64,000 nucleotides of DNA from Pseudomonas lutea (GTDB taxonomy: Bacteria > Pseudomonadota > Gammaproteobacteria > Pseudomonadales > Pseudomonadaceae). Below, one piece after another: positions 40,503-48,644 of this stretch (positions are counted from its first letter, which is position 1; every line of letters starts with the position of its first letter). The position numbers and the translations under genes are program-made. The notes below the pieces were generated by a model. It searched no databases and had not been told where the DNA came from. It saw only the letters and a list, made by a program, of their open reading frames with translations. The DNA lies in NCBI RefSeq assembly GCF_000759445.1, contig NZ_JRMB01000002.1, positions 248,001 to 312,000 on the forward strand, given 5' to 3'.

Positions 40503-40987
40503 TGTCTAGCCACCTTGGCGTTCTGGTCTGTGACGGAATCGAACCCGTCGCGCTCATGACGCGGCGGAGGGAAACGGGATGGATAATCCCGAGCGGTGGC
40601 GTCCAGACGCCAATGGACCACAGAAAAAACGGGCGCGCATTGTACACCGCTCACGTGGCGTTTGGCGGCGAAAGAATTCCCGGCGGGCGGACTGGCTTCA
40701 GCCGGGAAGTTGCCGCCACCAATCTGGGCGACACAATTCTGTCGCAAAAATAATTCATCAAAATCGAAAGCTCCCTAACGTTGTTTTCGCTGCAAGTTTC
40801 GAAAAATTCGGCGAAATGCCAGTATTTACGACTCATTTTTTACTTTGCAACAGGCTGACTATTGCACTAGTTTTTTCAGTGCTTGCTGGCCACGAAGGTC
40901 AGTGTGCTTCCATGACGAGGACGCGTGACTTCCGCGGTACGGTCCTCGCTGCATTCGGCAAGTACGTCATTCTCAGGAGATTCATCT
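40503..40987. promoter_or_regulatory. Divergent regulatory region aroP2 / peptide gene
   Basis: 485 bp with no convincing gene. It holds a decayed class 3 REP (40689-40709), the operator-like repeat at 40728-40745, and an A/T-rich stretch (40745-40880). There TTGCAA-N17-TAGTTT near 40854-40882 could be a sigma-70 promoter for the peptide gene. Confidence 0.45.
40728..40745. promoter_or_regulatory. Inverted repeat GCGACA-N6-TGTCGC, possible operator
   Basis: Perfect 6-bp inverted half-sites around CAATTC. TGTCGC is the core of the Pseudomonas ArgR half-site, but the AA eight bases further is missing here, so binding by ArgR is uncertain. Confidence 0.35.
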
Positions 40988-41125
40988 ATGCAAACAGTTG
41001 AACTGGCTCTCGAAGAAGAACTGCAATTGGACGATTGGTTTGAAGCACCGACTCATGATGCCGCTGTGGAGATGATGCAAGCCGACGCCGTGGTGGCGTT
41101 TGGCACCGCCATGTGGCCGTTCTAA
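40988..41125 (+). CDS. Short acidic peptide, possible RiPP precursor
   Basis: 45 residues: an acidic N-terminal part (MQTVELALEEELQLDDWFEA; mostly Glu/Asp/Leu) and a small hydrophobic C-terminus ending AFGTAMWPF. No cysteine, no signal peptide. A clean AGGAG lies 11 nt before ATG 40988, arguing for real translation. The layout resembles ribosomally made, modified peptides: acidic leader, short aromatic core at the very end, and an enzyme gene right after. The gene ends 10 bp before a strong terminator-like hairpin, beyond which lies the M29-like gene on the same strand. The family is not recognised; it could also be a small regulatory protein. Confidence 0.7.
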   Translation: MQTVELALEEELQLDDWFEAPTHDAAVEMMQADAVVAFGTAMWPF

Positions 41126-41135
41126 AACAGCCGAA

Positions 41136-41171
41136 GGGCGAACGCGGCCGACGCGTTCGCCCTCTTGTTTT
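41136..41171 (+). terminator. Hairpin between peptide gene and M29-like gene
   Basis: Perfect 11-bp stem GGGCGAACGCG / CGCGTTCGCCC with a 5-nt loop, followed by TCTTGTTTT. It probably acts as a partial terminator or processing site so that the peptide mRNA is more abundant than that of the downstream gene. Confidence 0.8.
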
Positions 41172-41194
41172 GAGCATTCGCAGCGGAGCGCACT

Positions 41195-42163
41195 ATGGAT
41201 AACAGCAGCGCAATCGAACATTTCCTGTATTACCTGCAACGCCACCCCGCCGTTACCGGCATGACCACTCCCCAGGTACTTTTGGCCCACACCCCGGAAT
41301 ACCGCCGCATCATCGATGGCATTATTGAAAGCTCGACGGCGCGGGATTGCTTTCGCTTCAACACCCTGCCGCTGGACTCCTCCCCGGTCGGTGAACTGGC
41401 AGAGGCAATCACCGATTCTGACCTTTTCGTCCTGTTCTACGACGCCTCAACTCTGCCCAATCCTCGGGCGGAGGGGCCGCCGTTCATACGCCAGTTGCAG
41501 GAAGTGATGTCGGCCCAGTGGAAGAAATCCCTGCTGTTCAAAGATTACGGCGACTATTTCTACGATGCTTTCAGCATTGAGCCCGAGCGCATCGCGCAGC
41601 TGAATGCGGCGCTGATCGACACCATGAACCAAGGCGAGACCCTCAGCTTCAGCGACGATCACGGCTCGTACTTCGAGGCCCCGCTGCGCGAGCTAAAGAA
41701 GTGGACCAATATCAACGGCGTTGGCAACTACGACCTGGCACCCGGCGAGATTGCCACCCACAGCGAATCCATCAACGGTCATGTGCGGTTTCTTGGCACG
41801 TTTCTCAGCACCATCCCTTTTGCGCGCAAATACGGGATTATCGAATCACCACTGGAATTGTGGATCGAGAACTCCGTTGTGACCCGCATCGCCACCGACG
41901 TACCGGGGCTGGAGCACGACTTCAATAAATATCTGGACGCCAATCCCTCGAACCGGCGTATCGAGGAGTTGGGGATCGGCACCAACGAAGGCGTCAGTCA
42001 GCTGTACGCGCGCAACGCAGGTTTCGAAGAGCGCCATTGCGGGTTGCATCTAGGCTTGGGCGGCGGCGCCAAGGGCAGTCACCACATGGACCTGATCTTC
42101 AACAGCGGATCACTGGCCGTGGACAAGCGCGTGGTGTTCGACGGGACCGCTTACGTCGTCTGA
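41195..42163 (+). CDS. M29 aminopeptidase-like protein
   Basis: 322 residues. The C-terminal third carries the metal-ligand pattern of M29 aminopeptidases (AmpS/AmpT) and related dihydroxypyridine dioxygenases. It reads Glu257/258 in RRIEELGIGTNEG, Glu278/279 in AGFEERHCG, His285 in GLHLGLGGG, and His296/297 plus Asp299 in GSHHMDLIF. The N-terminal ~200 residues have no motif I recognise. No signal peptide; cytoplasmic. GCAGCGGAGCGCACT precedes ATG 41195. It follows the 45-residue peptide gene by 69 bp and is closed by its own terminator, so the two genes form a compact cassette. It may process or modify that peptide; true peptidase activity is not assured. Confidence 0.65.
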   Translation: MDNSSAIEHFLYYLQRHPAVTGMTTPQVLLAHTPEYRRIIDGIIESSTARDCFRFNTLPLDSSPVGELAEAITDSDLFVLFYDASTLPNPRAEGPPFIRQLQEVMSAQWKKSLLFKDYGDYFYDAFSIEPERIAQLNAALIDTMNQGETLSFSDDHGSYFEAPLRELKKWTNINGVGNYDLAPGEIATHSESINGHVRFLGTFLSTIPFARKYGIIESPLELWIENSVVTRIATDVPGLEHDFNKYLDANPSNRRIEELGIGTNEGVSQLYARNAGFEERHCGLHLGLGGGAKGSHHMDLIFNSGSLAVDKRVVFDGTAYVV

Positions 42164-42180
42164 ATCATAAGCGCGCATAA

Positions 42181-42210
42181 AAAAACGCCAGTCTCTCGAC
42201 TGGCGTTTTT
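42181..42210. terminator. Bidirectional terminator between the M29-like gene and rluB
   Basis: AAAAACGCCAGTC / GACTGGCGTTTTT perfect 13-bp stem with a TCTC loop, A-run and T-run on either side. Confidence 0.93.
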
Positions 42211-42246
42211 CGTGTTGCAGACCGCTGTCAGTGTTTCACTGCCGCA

Positions 42247-43494
42247 TTACTCAGGCTTGCGGCGGCCGAAGCCCGGGCGTTGGCCGGAGCCACTTGGCGG
42301 ACCGCGGCGTTTGCCGGACGGGGTCTTGTCATCCACCAGGCCGATGCCGGGACGCGAAGGCTTTGGCTTTGCAGGCCGCTTGTTCATGTCGCTCGGACGC
42401 TCGGCGACCGGCGTGCCACGACCGCTGTCGGAGCGAGGACTCTCGCCTCGGGCGTTACCGCCACGAGCATTGTCACCACGACCGCCAATGGCGGGACGCG
42501 GCGTACGTGCCGGGCGACCGTTCTCGGCAGGCTTGCGCGCAGGGCGCTCGCCGTCGGCCAGACGCGGTTCGCGGGCAGGACGGTCAGCCGACACCGCGTC
42601 CTTGGCCGGACGCAGCTGACGCACGCGCTCGCCTTTGCCCAACGGACGCGACGACTGACGCTGCAGACGCTCCAGCTTGTCCTTGGTCTTGGCCGTCATT
42701 TGCGGCATGGCGACAGGCTTCAGGCCCACTTCAGCGCTGAGAATGTCGACTTCCTGTTGGCTCATCTCGCGCCAGCGACCCATCGGCAGGTCGGAGTTCA
42801 GGAACACCGGACCGAAACGCACGCGCTTCAAGCGGCTGACCACCAGCCCCTGGGATTCCCACAACCGACGCACTTCACGGTTACGGCCTTCCATGACCAC
42901 GCAGTGGTACCAATGGTTGAAGCCTTCGCCACCCGGCGCCTGCTGAATGTCGGTGAAGCGCGCCGGACCGTCTTCCAGCACCACGCCGGCCTTCAGGCGC
43001 GCCAGCATGTCGTCGTCAACCTCGCCGCGCACGCGCACAGCGTACTCGCGGTCCATTTCGAACGAAGGGTGCATCAGGCGGTTGGCCAGCTCACCGTCAG
43101 TGGTGAACATCAGCAAACCGGTGGTGTTGATGTCCAGACGACCGATGTTGATCCAGCGGCCCTCTTTCGGACGCGGCAGGCGATCAAAAACGGTAGGACG
43201 GCCTTCAGGGTCGTCACGGGTGCAGATCTCGCCGTCCGGCTTGTTGTACATGATGACGCGGCGAACGGTTTCGGCGGCTTCTTCGCGCTTGATGACGCGA
43301 CCGTCGACCGTGATGGCGTCATGCAGGTCGACGCGTTGGCCGAGGGTGGCCTGTACGCCGTTGACCTTGATGCGGCCTTCGCCGATCCAGGCTTCGACGT
43401 CGCGGCGCGAGCCAACGCCGATGCGCGCCAGGACCTTCTGCAGTTTTTCGCCTGCTGGGCCGATTTCTTTGTCCTGCTTGTCTTGTTCACTCAT
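42247..43494 (-). CDS. rluB: 23S rRNA pseudouridine(2605) synthase RluB
   Basis: 415 residues. S4-like RNA-binding domain at ~14-75 (EKLQKVLARIGVGSRRDVEA), then the RsuA/RluB catalytic domain with Asp in GRWINIGRLDINTTGLLMFT, and VMEGRNREVRRLWESQGLVV. The last ~130 residues are a low-complexity Arg/Gly/Pro/Lys tail (RGDNARGGNARGESPRSDSG ...), probably disordered RNA-binding extension. Modifies U2605 of 23S rRNA. In the same chromosomal block as scpB/scpA, which lie upstream on the same strand. Confidence 0.95.
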   Translation of the reverse strand: MSEQDKQDKEIGPAGEKLQKVLARIGVGSRRDVEAWIGEGRIKVNGVQATLGQRVDLHDAITVDGRVIKREEAAETVRRVIMYNKPDGEICTRDDPEGRPTVFDRLPRPKEGRWINIGRLDINTTGLLMFTTDGELANRLMHPSFEMDREYAVRVRGEVDDDMLARLKAGVVLEDGPARFTDIQQAPGGEGFNHWYHCVVMEGRNREVRRLWESQGLVVSRLKRVRFGPVFLNSDLPMGRWREMSQQEVDILSAEVGLKPVAMPQMTAKTKDKLERLQRQSSRPLGKGERVRQLRPAKDAVSADRPAREPRLADGERPARKPAENGRPARTPRPAIGGRGDNARGGNARGESPRSDSGRGTPVAERPSDMNKRPAKPKPSRPGIGLVDDKTPSGKRRGPPSGSGQRPGFGRRKPE

Positions 43495-43703
43495 CTGGGC
43501 ACCTCCCGGTGTGTCGAATCAGGCCATGCGCGAGTGGGCAAGGCCTGTTGCCCGGCTCCGTGCAGAGCGCTCCGAGTGAGCGCAAAGCTAAACCCGGATC
43601 GGGCTGAAAACTGAATTCCCGGCGCGTGGAGATCGCCAAAAGGTCGCGAATCATACGCGCATGCCGCGCGTTGCGCATCAGAGACTAGATGAAAAAAACA
43701 GCC

Positions 43704-43892
43704 TCACTTCTTTTTCCGCCGACCGGCACCCTTGAGCTTGATCAGCCGCTGAGCCGATTCGGCCAGTACCGAGCGCTTCTCGTCTTTCTCCATCTTTTTC
43801 CACGACTTGATCTCGCGTTTGCTGCGGCCACAGCCGAGGCATATCTCTTCGTCGAACTTGCAGAGGCTGATGCAGGGATTCTTGGTGCTCAT
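43704..43892 (-). CDS. Small DUF1289 cysteine-motif protein
   Basis: 62 residues. The N-terminus NPCISLCKFDEEICLGCGRS has the C-x3-C-x6-C-x2-C arrangement of DUF1289, likely a metal or iron-sulfur site; the C-terminus is Lys/Arg-rich (KLKGAGRRKKK). Function unknown. It lies between scpB and rluB on the same strand and may be part of that unit. Confidence 0.85.
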   Translation of the reverse strand: MSTKNPCISLCKFDEEICLGCGRSKREIKSWKKMEKDEKRSVLAESAQRLIKLKGAGRRKKK

Positions 43893-43946
43893 GGGTTCGC
43901 CTGAGTGAGAAATTGGGCGCTGTGCATTTTCCTGCCACAGCGATCG

Positions 43947-44738
43947 TCACCGAGGATCTTCATCGTCCTGCGGCGGTTCTTCCAATTCAGACTCTTTATT
44001 GGCCTCATCGAGCAATAAATCGTCGAAATCGATTTTCAGGCCCTGCTCCATGGAATCGAGCTCAGCCAGCAGGCTGCGGAAACTGGTCTCATCGCGAGGT
44101 GCTTCGGGTTCGGCGTCGGGGTCCGGTTCAAGACTCGCGTCCGCCAGCGCTTGCAAATGCGCCGGCACCGGGGCGTCGTCGAATTCGAGCACAGGCTCGG
44201 TTTCCATCTCGCGCAGGTCGGCCAGCGGCGGAAGTTCGTCGAGGTTTTTCAGGTTGAAATGGTCAAGGAATGCTTTGGTAGTGGCAAACATCGCCGGTTT
44301 GCCCGGCACGTCGCGGTAACCGACGATCCTGATCCATTCGCGCTCCATCAGCGTCTTGACGATATTGCTGTTGACCGCAACGCCGCGCACGTCTTCGATC
44401 TCCCCGCGGGTGATCGGCTGGCGATAAGCGATCAGCGCCATGGTTTCGAGCAGTGCCCGGGAGTACCGCTGCGGCCTTTCTTCCCACAAACGCCCCACCC
44501 AGGGTGCGTACTTCTCGCGGATCTGCAAGCGGTAGCCGGTGGCGACCTCTTTCAATTCAAAGGCGCGGTTGTCGCAGGACTTGCCCAGCAGCGTCAGGGC
44601 CTTTTTGAACACCGCAGGCTCGGGCCGCTCGCCTTCTTCGAACAGCTCGTAGAGACGTTCCAGTGACTGCGGCTTGCCCGAGGCGAGCAGGAATGCTTCA
44701 AGCAAGGGTGCCAGATCGCGAGGTTCGTTGAGGTTCAT
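43947..44738 (-). CDS. scpB: Segregation and condensation protein ScpB
   Basis: 263 residues. Two winged-helix domains: LAPLLEAFLLASGKPQSLER, RYSRALLETMALIAYRQPIT and RGEIEDVRGVAVNSNIVKTL are family motifs. The last ~70 residues are acidic (EPDPDAEPEAPRDETS ...), an extension common in pseudomonads. With ScpA and SMC it forms a condensin complex for chromosome organisation. It is 18 bp after scpA. Confidence 0.95.
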   Translation of the reverse strand: MNLNEPRDLAPLLEAFLLASGKPQSLERLYELFEEGERPEPAVFKKALTLLGKSCDNRAFELKEVATGYRLQIREKYAPWVGRLWEERPQRYSRALLETMALIAYRQPITRGEIEDVRGVAVNSNIVKTLMEREWIRIVGYRDVPGKPAMFATTKAFLDHFNLKNLDELPPLADLREMETEPVLEFDDAPVPAHLQALADASLEPDPDAEPEAPRDETSFRSLLAELDSMEQGLKIDFDDLLLDEANKESELEEPPQDDEDPR

Positions 44739-44756
44739 GGGTTCAGTTCTTGCCCT

Positions 44757-45587
44757 TTATTCGGCTCGCGCCCGCACATGAATGACCGTAAAGGGTTCGT
44801 TCTGGACCAGTTCCACCAGCTGCTCCTTGACCAGTTCAAGCACGGCCATGAACGTCACCACTACGCCAAGCCGTCCTTCTTCCGCTGTGAACAGCTCGGC
44901 AAACGGCACAAAGCCAGCGCCTTTCAAACGCTCCAGCACATCACTCATACGCTCGCGCGTCGACAACGCCTCGCGGCTGACCTGATGACTCTCGAACATG
45001 TCGCCCCGACGCAGTACATCCGCCATCGACATCAACAGCTCTTCGAGGGCGACGTCCGGCAATAACCTGCGCACACGCGCTTCAGGCGCTTCCAGCCGCG
45101 GCACGACCACATCGCGCCCTACTCGGGACAGGTTATCGATGCCCTCCGCGGCGGCCTTGAACCGCTCGTATTCCTGCAGACGACGAATCAGCTCGGCGCG
45201 CGGGTCGCCTTCCTCCTCTTCGGCCATCTCCGAGCGTGGCAGCAGCATGCGCGATTTGATCTCGGCGAGCATGGCAGCCATGACCAGGTACTCGGCGGCG
45301 AGCTCCAGGCGCACGGTTTTCATCAGCTCGACATAGCCCATGTATTGGCGGGTGATTTCCGCCACCGGGATGTCGAGGATGTTGATGTTCTGTTTGCGGA
45401 TCAGATAAAGCAGCAGGTCGAGCGGGCCTTCGAAGGTTTCGAGAAAAACTTCCAGCGCATCGGGCGGAATGTACAGGTCGACCGGCATTTGCGTGACGGC
45501 CTGACCGTAAACCAGCGCAAACGGCAGCTCTTGCTGGGCGTGGGCCTGAGGGTCGGTGCGAGCCTCAAGCGTTTGCGCGTCGGTCAC
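44757..45587 (-). CDS. scpA: Segregation and condensation protein ScpA
   Basis: 276 residues, kleisin subunit. The core VFLETFEGPLDLLLYLIRKQ and LAAEYLVMAAMLAEIKSRML match ScpA. It has a GTG start at 45587 whose bases overlap the yciO stop (GTGA), so translation is coupled to yciO. The first ~45 residues before the kleisin core are not conserved, and a start nearer the core is possible. It bridges SMC and ScpB. Confidence 0.93.
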   Translation of the reverse strand: MTDAQTLEARTDPQAHAQQELPFALVYGQAVTQMPVDLYIPPDALEVFLETFEGPLDLLLYLIRKQNINILDIPVAEITRQYMGYVELMKTVRLELAAEYLVMAAMLAEIKSRMLLPRSEMAEEEEGDPRAELIRRLQEYERFKAAAEGIDNLSRVGRDVVVPRLEAPEARVRRLLPDVALEELLMSMADVLRRGDMFESHQVSREALSTRERMSDVLERLKGAGFVPFAELFTAEEGRLGVVVTFMAVLELVKEQLVELVQNEPFTVIHVRARAE

Positions 45588-46216
45588 TCGGCGTCGACCC
45601 CGAACGGCGTCGGATCGCCGCAGCCCACCCGGACCACTTTCGGATCGCCTTCGGTCAGGTTGACGACCGTGGAGGCAGAAATGCCACCCTCGCCGGCATC
45701 GATGATCAGATCCACCTGATGCTCAAGGACGCCGCGCATTTCGTGGGGATCGCTCATCGGAATGGTCTCGCCGGGCATGATCAGGCTCACGCTCATCAGC
45801 GGCTCGCCCAGTTCCTGCAGCAGCGCCTGAGCGATGGGATGACCGGGCACGCGCAGGCCGATGGTGCGGCGCTTGGGGTGCAGGACCAGACGAGGTACGT
45901 CACGGGTAGCGCCAAGAATGAACGTGTACGGCCCGGGCGTATGCGCCTTGAGCAGGCGGAAGGCCGCCGTGTCGACCTTGGCAAAGGTGCCTAGCTGCGA
46001 CAGATCGCAGCACATCAGTGTGAAGTTGTGCTTGTCGTCCAGTTGACGAAGACGGCGGATACGGTCAACCGCGGCCTTGTCCTCCATTCGACAACCCAGT
46101 GCATAAGACGAATCGGTGGGATAGACCACCAGACCGCCCGCCCGGATGATCTCCACGGCTTGCTTGATCAAACGCGTTTGAGGGTTCTCCGGGTGGACCT
46201 GGAAAAATTGACTCAC
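45584..46216 (-). CDS. yciO: Sua5/YciO/YrdC-family protein YciO
   Basis: 210 residues from GTG 46216 (MSQFFQVHPENPQTRLIKQA), which aligns with E. coli YciO and has AGGAAG 8 nt upstream; the longer frame to 46372 is rejected. The YrdC-like motifs VYPTDSSYALGC and RRTIGLRVPGHPIAQALLQE are present. YrdC/Sua5 make threonylcarbamoyl-adenylate for tRNA t6A; YciO is a diverged relative with weak or uncertain activity. It sits 13 bp after rnm and overlaps scpA. Confidence 0.9.
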   Translation of the reverse strand: MSQFFQVHPENPQTRLIKQAVEIIRAGGLVVYPTDSSYALGCRMEDKAAVDRIRRLRQLDDKHNFTLMCCDLSQLGTFAKVDTAAFRLLKAHTPGPYTFILGATRDVPRLVLHPKRRTIGLRVPGHPIAQALLQELGEPLMSVSLIMPGETIPMSDPHEMRGVLEHQVDLIIDAGEGGISASTVVNLTEGDPKVVRVGCGDPTPFGVDAE

Positions 46217-46229
46217 GGTATCTTCCTGT

Positions 46230-47090
46230 TCAGACGGCAGTAGGCTGGTCATGTTTGAACCGACACCAAAGGGGCGGCAGGTCTTCGGGCAATGGGCGAT
46301 ATACGCCGATTTCGGACCAGGCGCCAGGGGCATGAAAATCACTGCCGGCACTGACCAGCAGACCGAACTCACGGGCCAGGATAGCCAGACTGCCGACCTG
46401 ATCGGCGGGCTGCAGGCCGTTGACCACTTCTATTGCATGGCCGCCCGCCTGAATGAACTCGGCGACCAGCTTGCGACGCTTGCTGCGGGTGAAATCATAA
46501 TGCGAAGGGTGCGCCAGACTGACCCAGGCGCCGGCAGAGCGCAGGGTCGCTACTGTCTGCTCAAGAGTCGGCCAGTGTTGTTTGACGTCGCCCAGCTTGC
46601 CGGCCCCCAGCCATTTGCGAAACGCCTCGGCGCGGTCCTTGACGAAACCCTGGCTCACCAGAAAGTCGGCAAAATGCGGTCGGGCCGGGGCGTTGCCACT
46701 GTCACCCAGTGCCTGTTGCACTGCGCGGGCACCTTCCAGCGCGCCGGGCATACCTTTCATCGCCAACTTGCGGCTTATTTCTTCGGCCCGCAGCCAGCGG
46801 CCCGTGTGTAATTGCTCGATGGCGTCGCGCAATTGCGGAGCGTTTACATCAAAGGCATAGCCCAGCACATGAATGGTGGCGCCCCCCCAGGTGCAGGACA
46901 ACTCGATGCCATCGACAAGCTGCATACCGAGCGCAAGCGCCGCAGTCCGGGCCTCGGCGAGCCCTTCAAGGGTATCGTGATCGGTCAGCGCGAGCACTTT
47001 TACGCCGTGCTCATGGGCACGCGCGACGAGTACCGCGGGCGCGAGGGCGCCATCGGAAGCGGTGCTGTGGCAGTGCAGGTCGACGTTCAT
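46230..47090 (-). CDS. rnm: PHP-domain 5'-3' exoribonuclease (RNase AM, TrpH/YciV)
   Basis: 286 residues. PHP metal motifs: MNVDLHCHSTASDG, LALTDHDTLEG, AWVSLAHPSHYDFT and a C-terminal SAGSDFHAPG. In E. coli this protein (YciV/TrpH) hydrolyses short RNAs and trims the 5' end of 5S and other rRNAs. It heads the minus-strand series rnm-yciO-scpA-scpB and is divergent from yciB. Confidence 0.92.
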   Translation of the reverse strand: MNVDLHCHSTASDGALAPAVLVARAHEHGVKVLALTDHDTLEGLAEARTAALALGMQLVDGIELSCTWGGATIHVLGYAFDVNAPQLRDAIEQLHTGRWLRAEEISRKLAMKGMPGALEGARAVQQALGDSGNAPARPHFADFLVSQGFVKDRAEAFRKWLGAGKLGDVKQHWPTLEQTVATLRSAGAWVSLAHPSHYDFTRSKRRKLVAEFIQAGGHAIEVVNGLQPADQVGSLAILAREFGLLVSAGSDFHAPGAWSEIGVYRPLPEDLPPLWCRFKHDQPTAV

Positions 47091-47155
47091 AGGGGCGCTT
47101 TCGCAGTCATTGATGTTTGTTATTATGCCGCCACATCCAGCTTCTGGCTCTTACT

Positions 47156-47764
47156 GTGAAACAATTCATCGACTTCATCCCGCTTATCCTGTTCTTCATC
47201 GTCTATAAAATCAGCCCGCAAGCCGTCGATGTCATTGGCCACAGCTTCATGGTAGGCGGGATTTACAGCGCTACCGCGATGCTGATTGCCAGCTCGCTCG
47301 TGGTCTACGGCGTCCTTTATGTCCGTCAGGGCAAACTGGAAAAAAGCCAGTGGCTGACACTGATCGCCTGCCTGGTGTTCGGCAGCCTCACTCTGGCTTT
47401 CCACAGCGAAACATTCCTGAAGTGGAAGGCGCCGGTGGTCAACTGGGTCTTCGCGCTGATCTTCGCCGGCAGCCATTTTGTCGGCGACCGTCTGTTGATT
47501 CAACGCATCATGGGCCACGCCCTGACCCTGCCTCAGGCGGTATGGACCAAGCTGAACATCGCCTGGATCGTGTTCTTCCTGTTTTGTGGCGCGGCCAATC
47601 TCTATGTTGCATTTACTTATCAAGAATTCTGGGTCGACTTCAAGGTGTTCGGCAGTCTGGGCATGACCTTGCTGTTCCTCGTCGGCCAGGGCATTTTCCT
47701 GGCCCGCCACATCCATGACGCCGACCCGTCCACCCAGCCTTCAAACAAAAAAAGAGAGGACTGA
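47156..47764 (+). CDS. yciB: Inner-membrane protein YciB (septation protein A family)
   Basis: 202 residues from GTG 47156 ([20 protein letters not shown]), matching the family N-terminus; an ATG at 47117 would add 13 unconserved residues. About five or six membrane helices; motifs [20 protein letters not shown] and [20 protein letters not shown] are typical. Implicated in cell-envelope synthesis and septation. yciI starts 1 bp after its stop. Confidence 0.93.
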   Translation: MKQFIDFIPLILFFIVYKISPQAVDVIGHSFMVGGIYSATAMLIASSLVVYGVLYVRQGKLEKSQWLTLIACLVFGSLTLAFHSETFLKWKAPVVNWVFALIFAGSHFVGDRLLIQRIMGHALTLPQAVWTKLNIAWIVFFLFCGAANLYVAFTYQEFWVDFKVFGSLGMTLLFLVGQGIFLARHIHDADPSTQPSNKKRED

Positions 47765-47765
47765 C

Positions 47766-48065
47766 ATGCTTTACGCAATCATGGCAACCGACGTCGCCAA
47801 CTCGCTGGAAAAACGTTTAGGCGCGCGCCCTGCTCACCTTGAGCGCCTCAATGCGATGAAGGCCGAAGGCCGCATCGTCCTCGCAGGCCCCATGCCAGCG
47901 GTGGACAGCAATGATCCGGGCACCGCAGGCTTCACCGGTAGCCTGATCGTTGCCGAGTTCGAGTCGCTTGCCGCGGCCAAGTCGTGGGCAGATGCCGATC
48001 CCTACGTCGCCGCGGGCGTCTACGCCGACGTGGTGGTCAAACCGTTCAAGCAAGTCCTGCCCTGA
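47766..48065 (+). CDS. yciI: YciI-like protein
   Basis: 99 residues. [40 protein letters not shown] and the [18 protein letters not shown] C-terminus match the YciI ferredoxin-like fold, with the conserved His (PAHLERL) and Asp (ADADPY) of the putative active site. Function not firmly known. Directly follows yciB. Confidence 0.92.
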   Translation: MLYAIMATDVANSLEKRLGARPAHLERLNAMKAEGRIVLAGPMPAVDSNDPGTAGFTGSLIVAEFESLAAAKSWADADPYVAAGVYADVVVKPFKQVLP

Positions 48066-48217
48066 CTCCCTGCAGGTGCGCCCGGCTATCCACCTGCCGG
48101 GCCGCCTTCGTTTCCCGCCCGATTGATCGCTCATCATCAGCACTCCCCTGCCGATACGCTGCCTGATACTCATAAAAACGGTGCGCCAGTCCGGTGCCGC
48201 GAGAACCAGGAGTTCAG

Positions 48218-48637
48218 ATGCGTCTACGTCCGTGGTGTGTGTTGACGGCCGCATTGGCCGCTTCGGCGATCAGTGTTGCCGCGCAATCCGATGACACCAG
48301 CGATCCGGCCAGCCATGCGCTGCCGCTACCCGGTGTGGCCGCTCAGCTGACCGAGCTCCGCCAGCGTCTGAGTGAAAGCGAAAAGCAGCGCGATGACTTG
48401 AACCGGCAATTGCAGAGCGCCGATAGCGAACGCGAAAGTATCCAGCTCGGACGCCTGCGCCAGGAGAACCAAAGGCTTAGACTGCAGCTCAAAGAAGCAC
48501 AGTCGGTGACCCCGCCAAGGGTGTTGACCGAACAACAACAATGGTTTGTCGCGGGGGGCGGCGTTGCTATGTCAGCCCTCCTGTGCGGTATCTTTGCCAG
48601 CGGCTGGCGTAGACGTCGTCGGCAATGGCTAAATTGA
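48218..48637 (+). CDS. Secreted coiled-coil protein with C-terminal membrane anchor
   Basis: 139 residues: signal peptide or N-terminal helix (MRLRPWCVLTAALAASAISV, cleavage after VAA), a coiled coil of about 60 residues (AAQLTELRQRLSESEKQRDD ... RLRQENQRLRLQLKEAQ), then one membrane helix (WFVAGGGVAMSALLCGIFAS) and a basic tail RRRRRQW. The layout is SH3-less YgiM/TIGR04211-like; related genes have been mislabelled translation initiation factor 2. CAGGAGTTCAG precedes the ATG. It is 7 bp ahead of the response regulator gene, so a link to envelope-stress sensing is likely. Confidence 0.75.
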   Translation: MRLRPWCVLTAALAASAISVAAQSDDTSDPASHALPLPGVAAQLTELRQRLSESEKQRDDLNRQLQSADSERESIQLGRLRQENQRLRLQLKEAQSVTPPRVLTEQQQWFVAGGGVAMSALLCGIFASGWRRRRRQWLN

Positions 48638-48644
48638 GTGAGTC

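Noticed and set aside
40503..40580. tRNA-like string GGAATCGAACCC near aroP2
   Set aside because: Only a T-loop-like fragment is present; no acceptor or anticodon stem can be drawn around it.
40502..40753. 83-codon frame upstream of the peptide gene, overlapping the aroP2 start
   Set aside because: No ribosome site, no recognisable motif, and both strands are open; treated as non-coding regulatory sequence.
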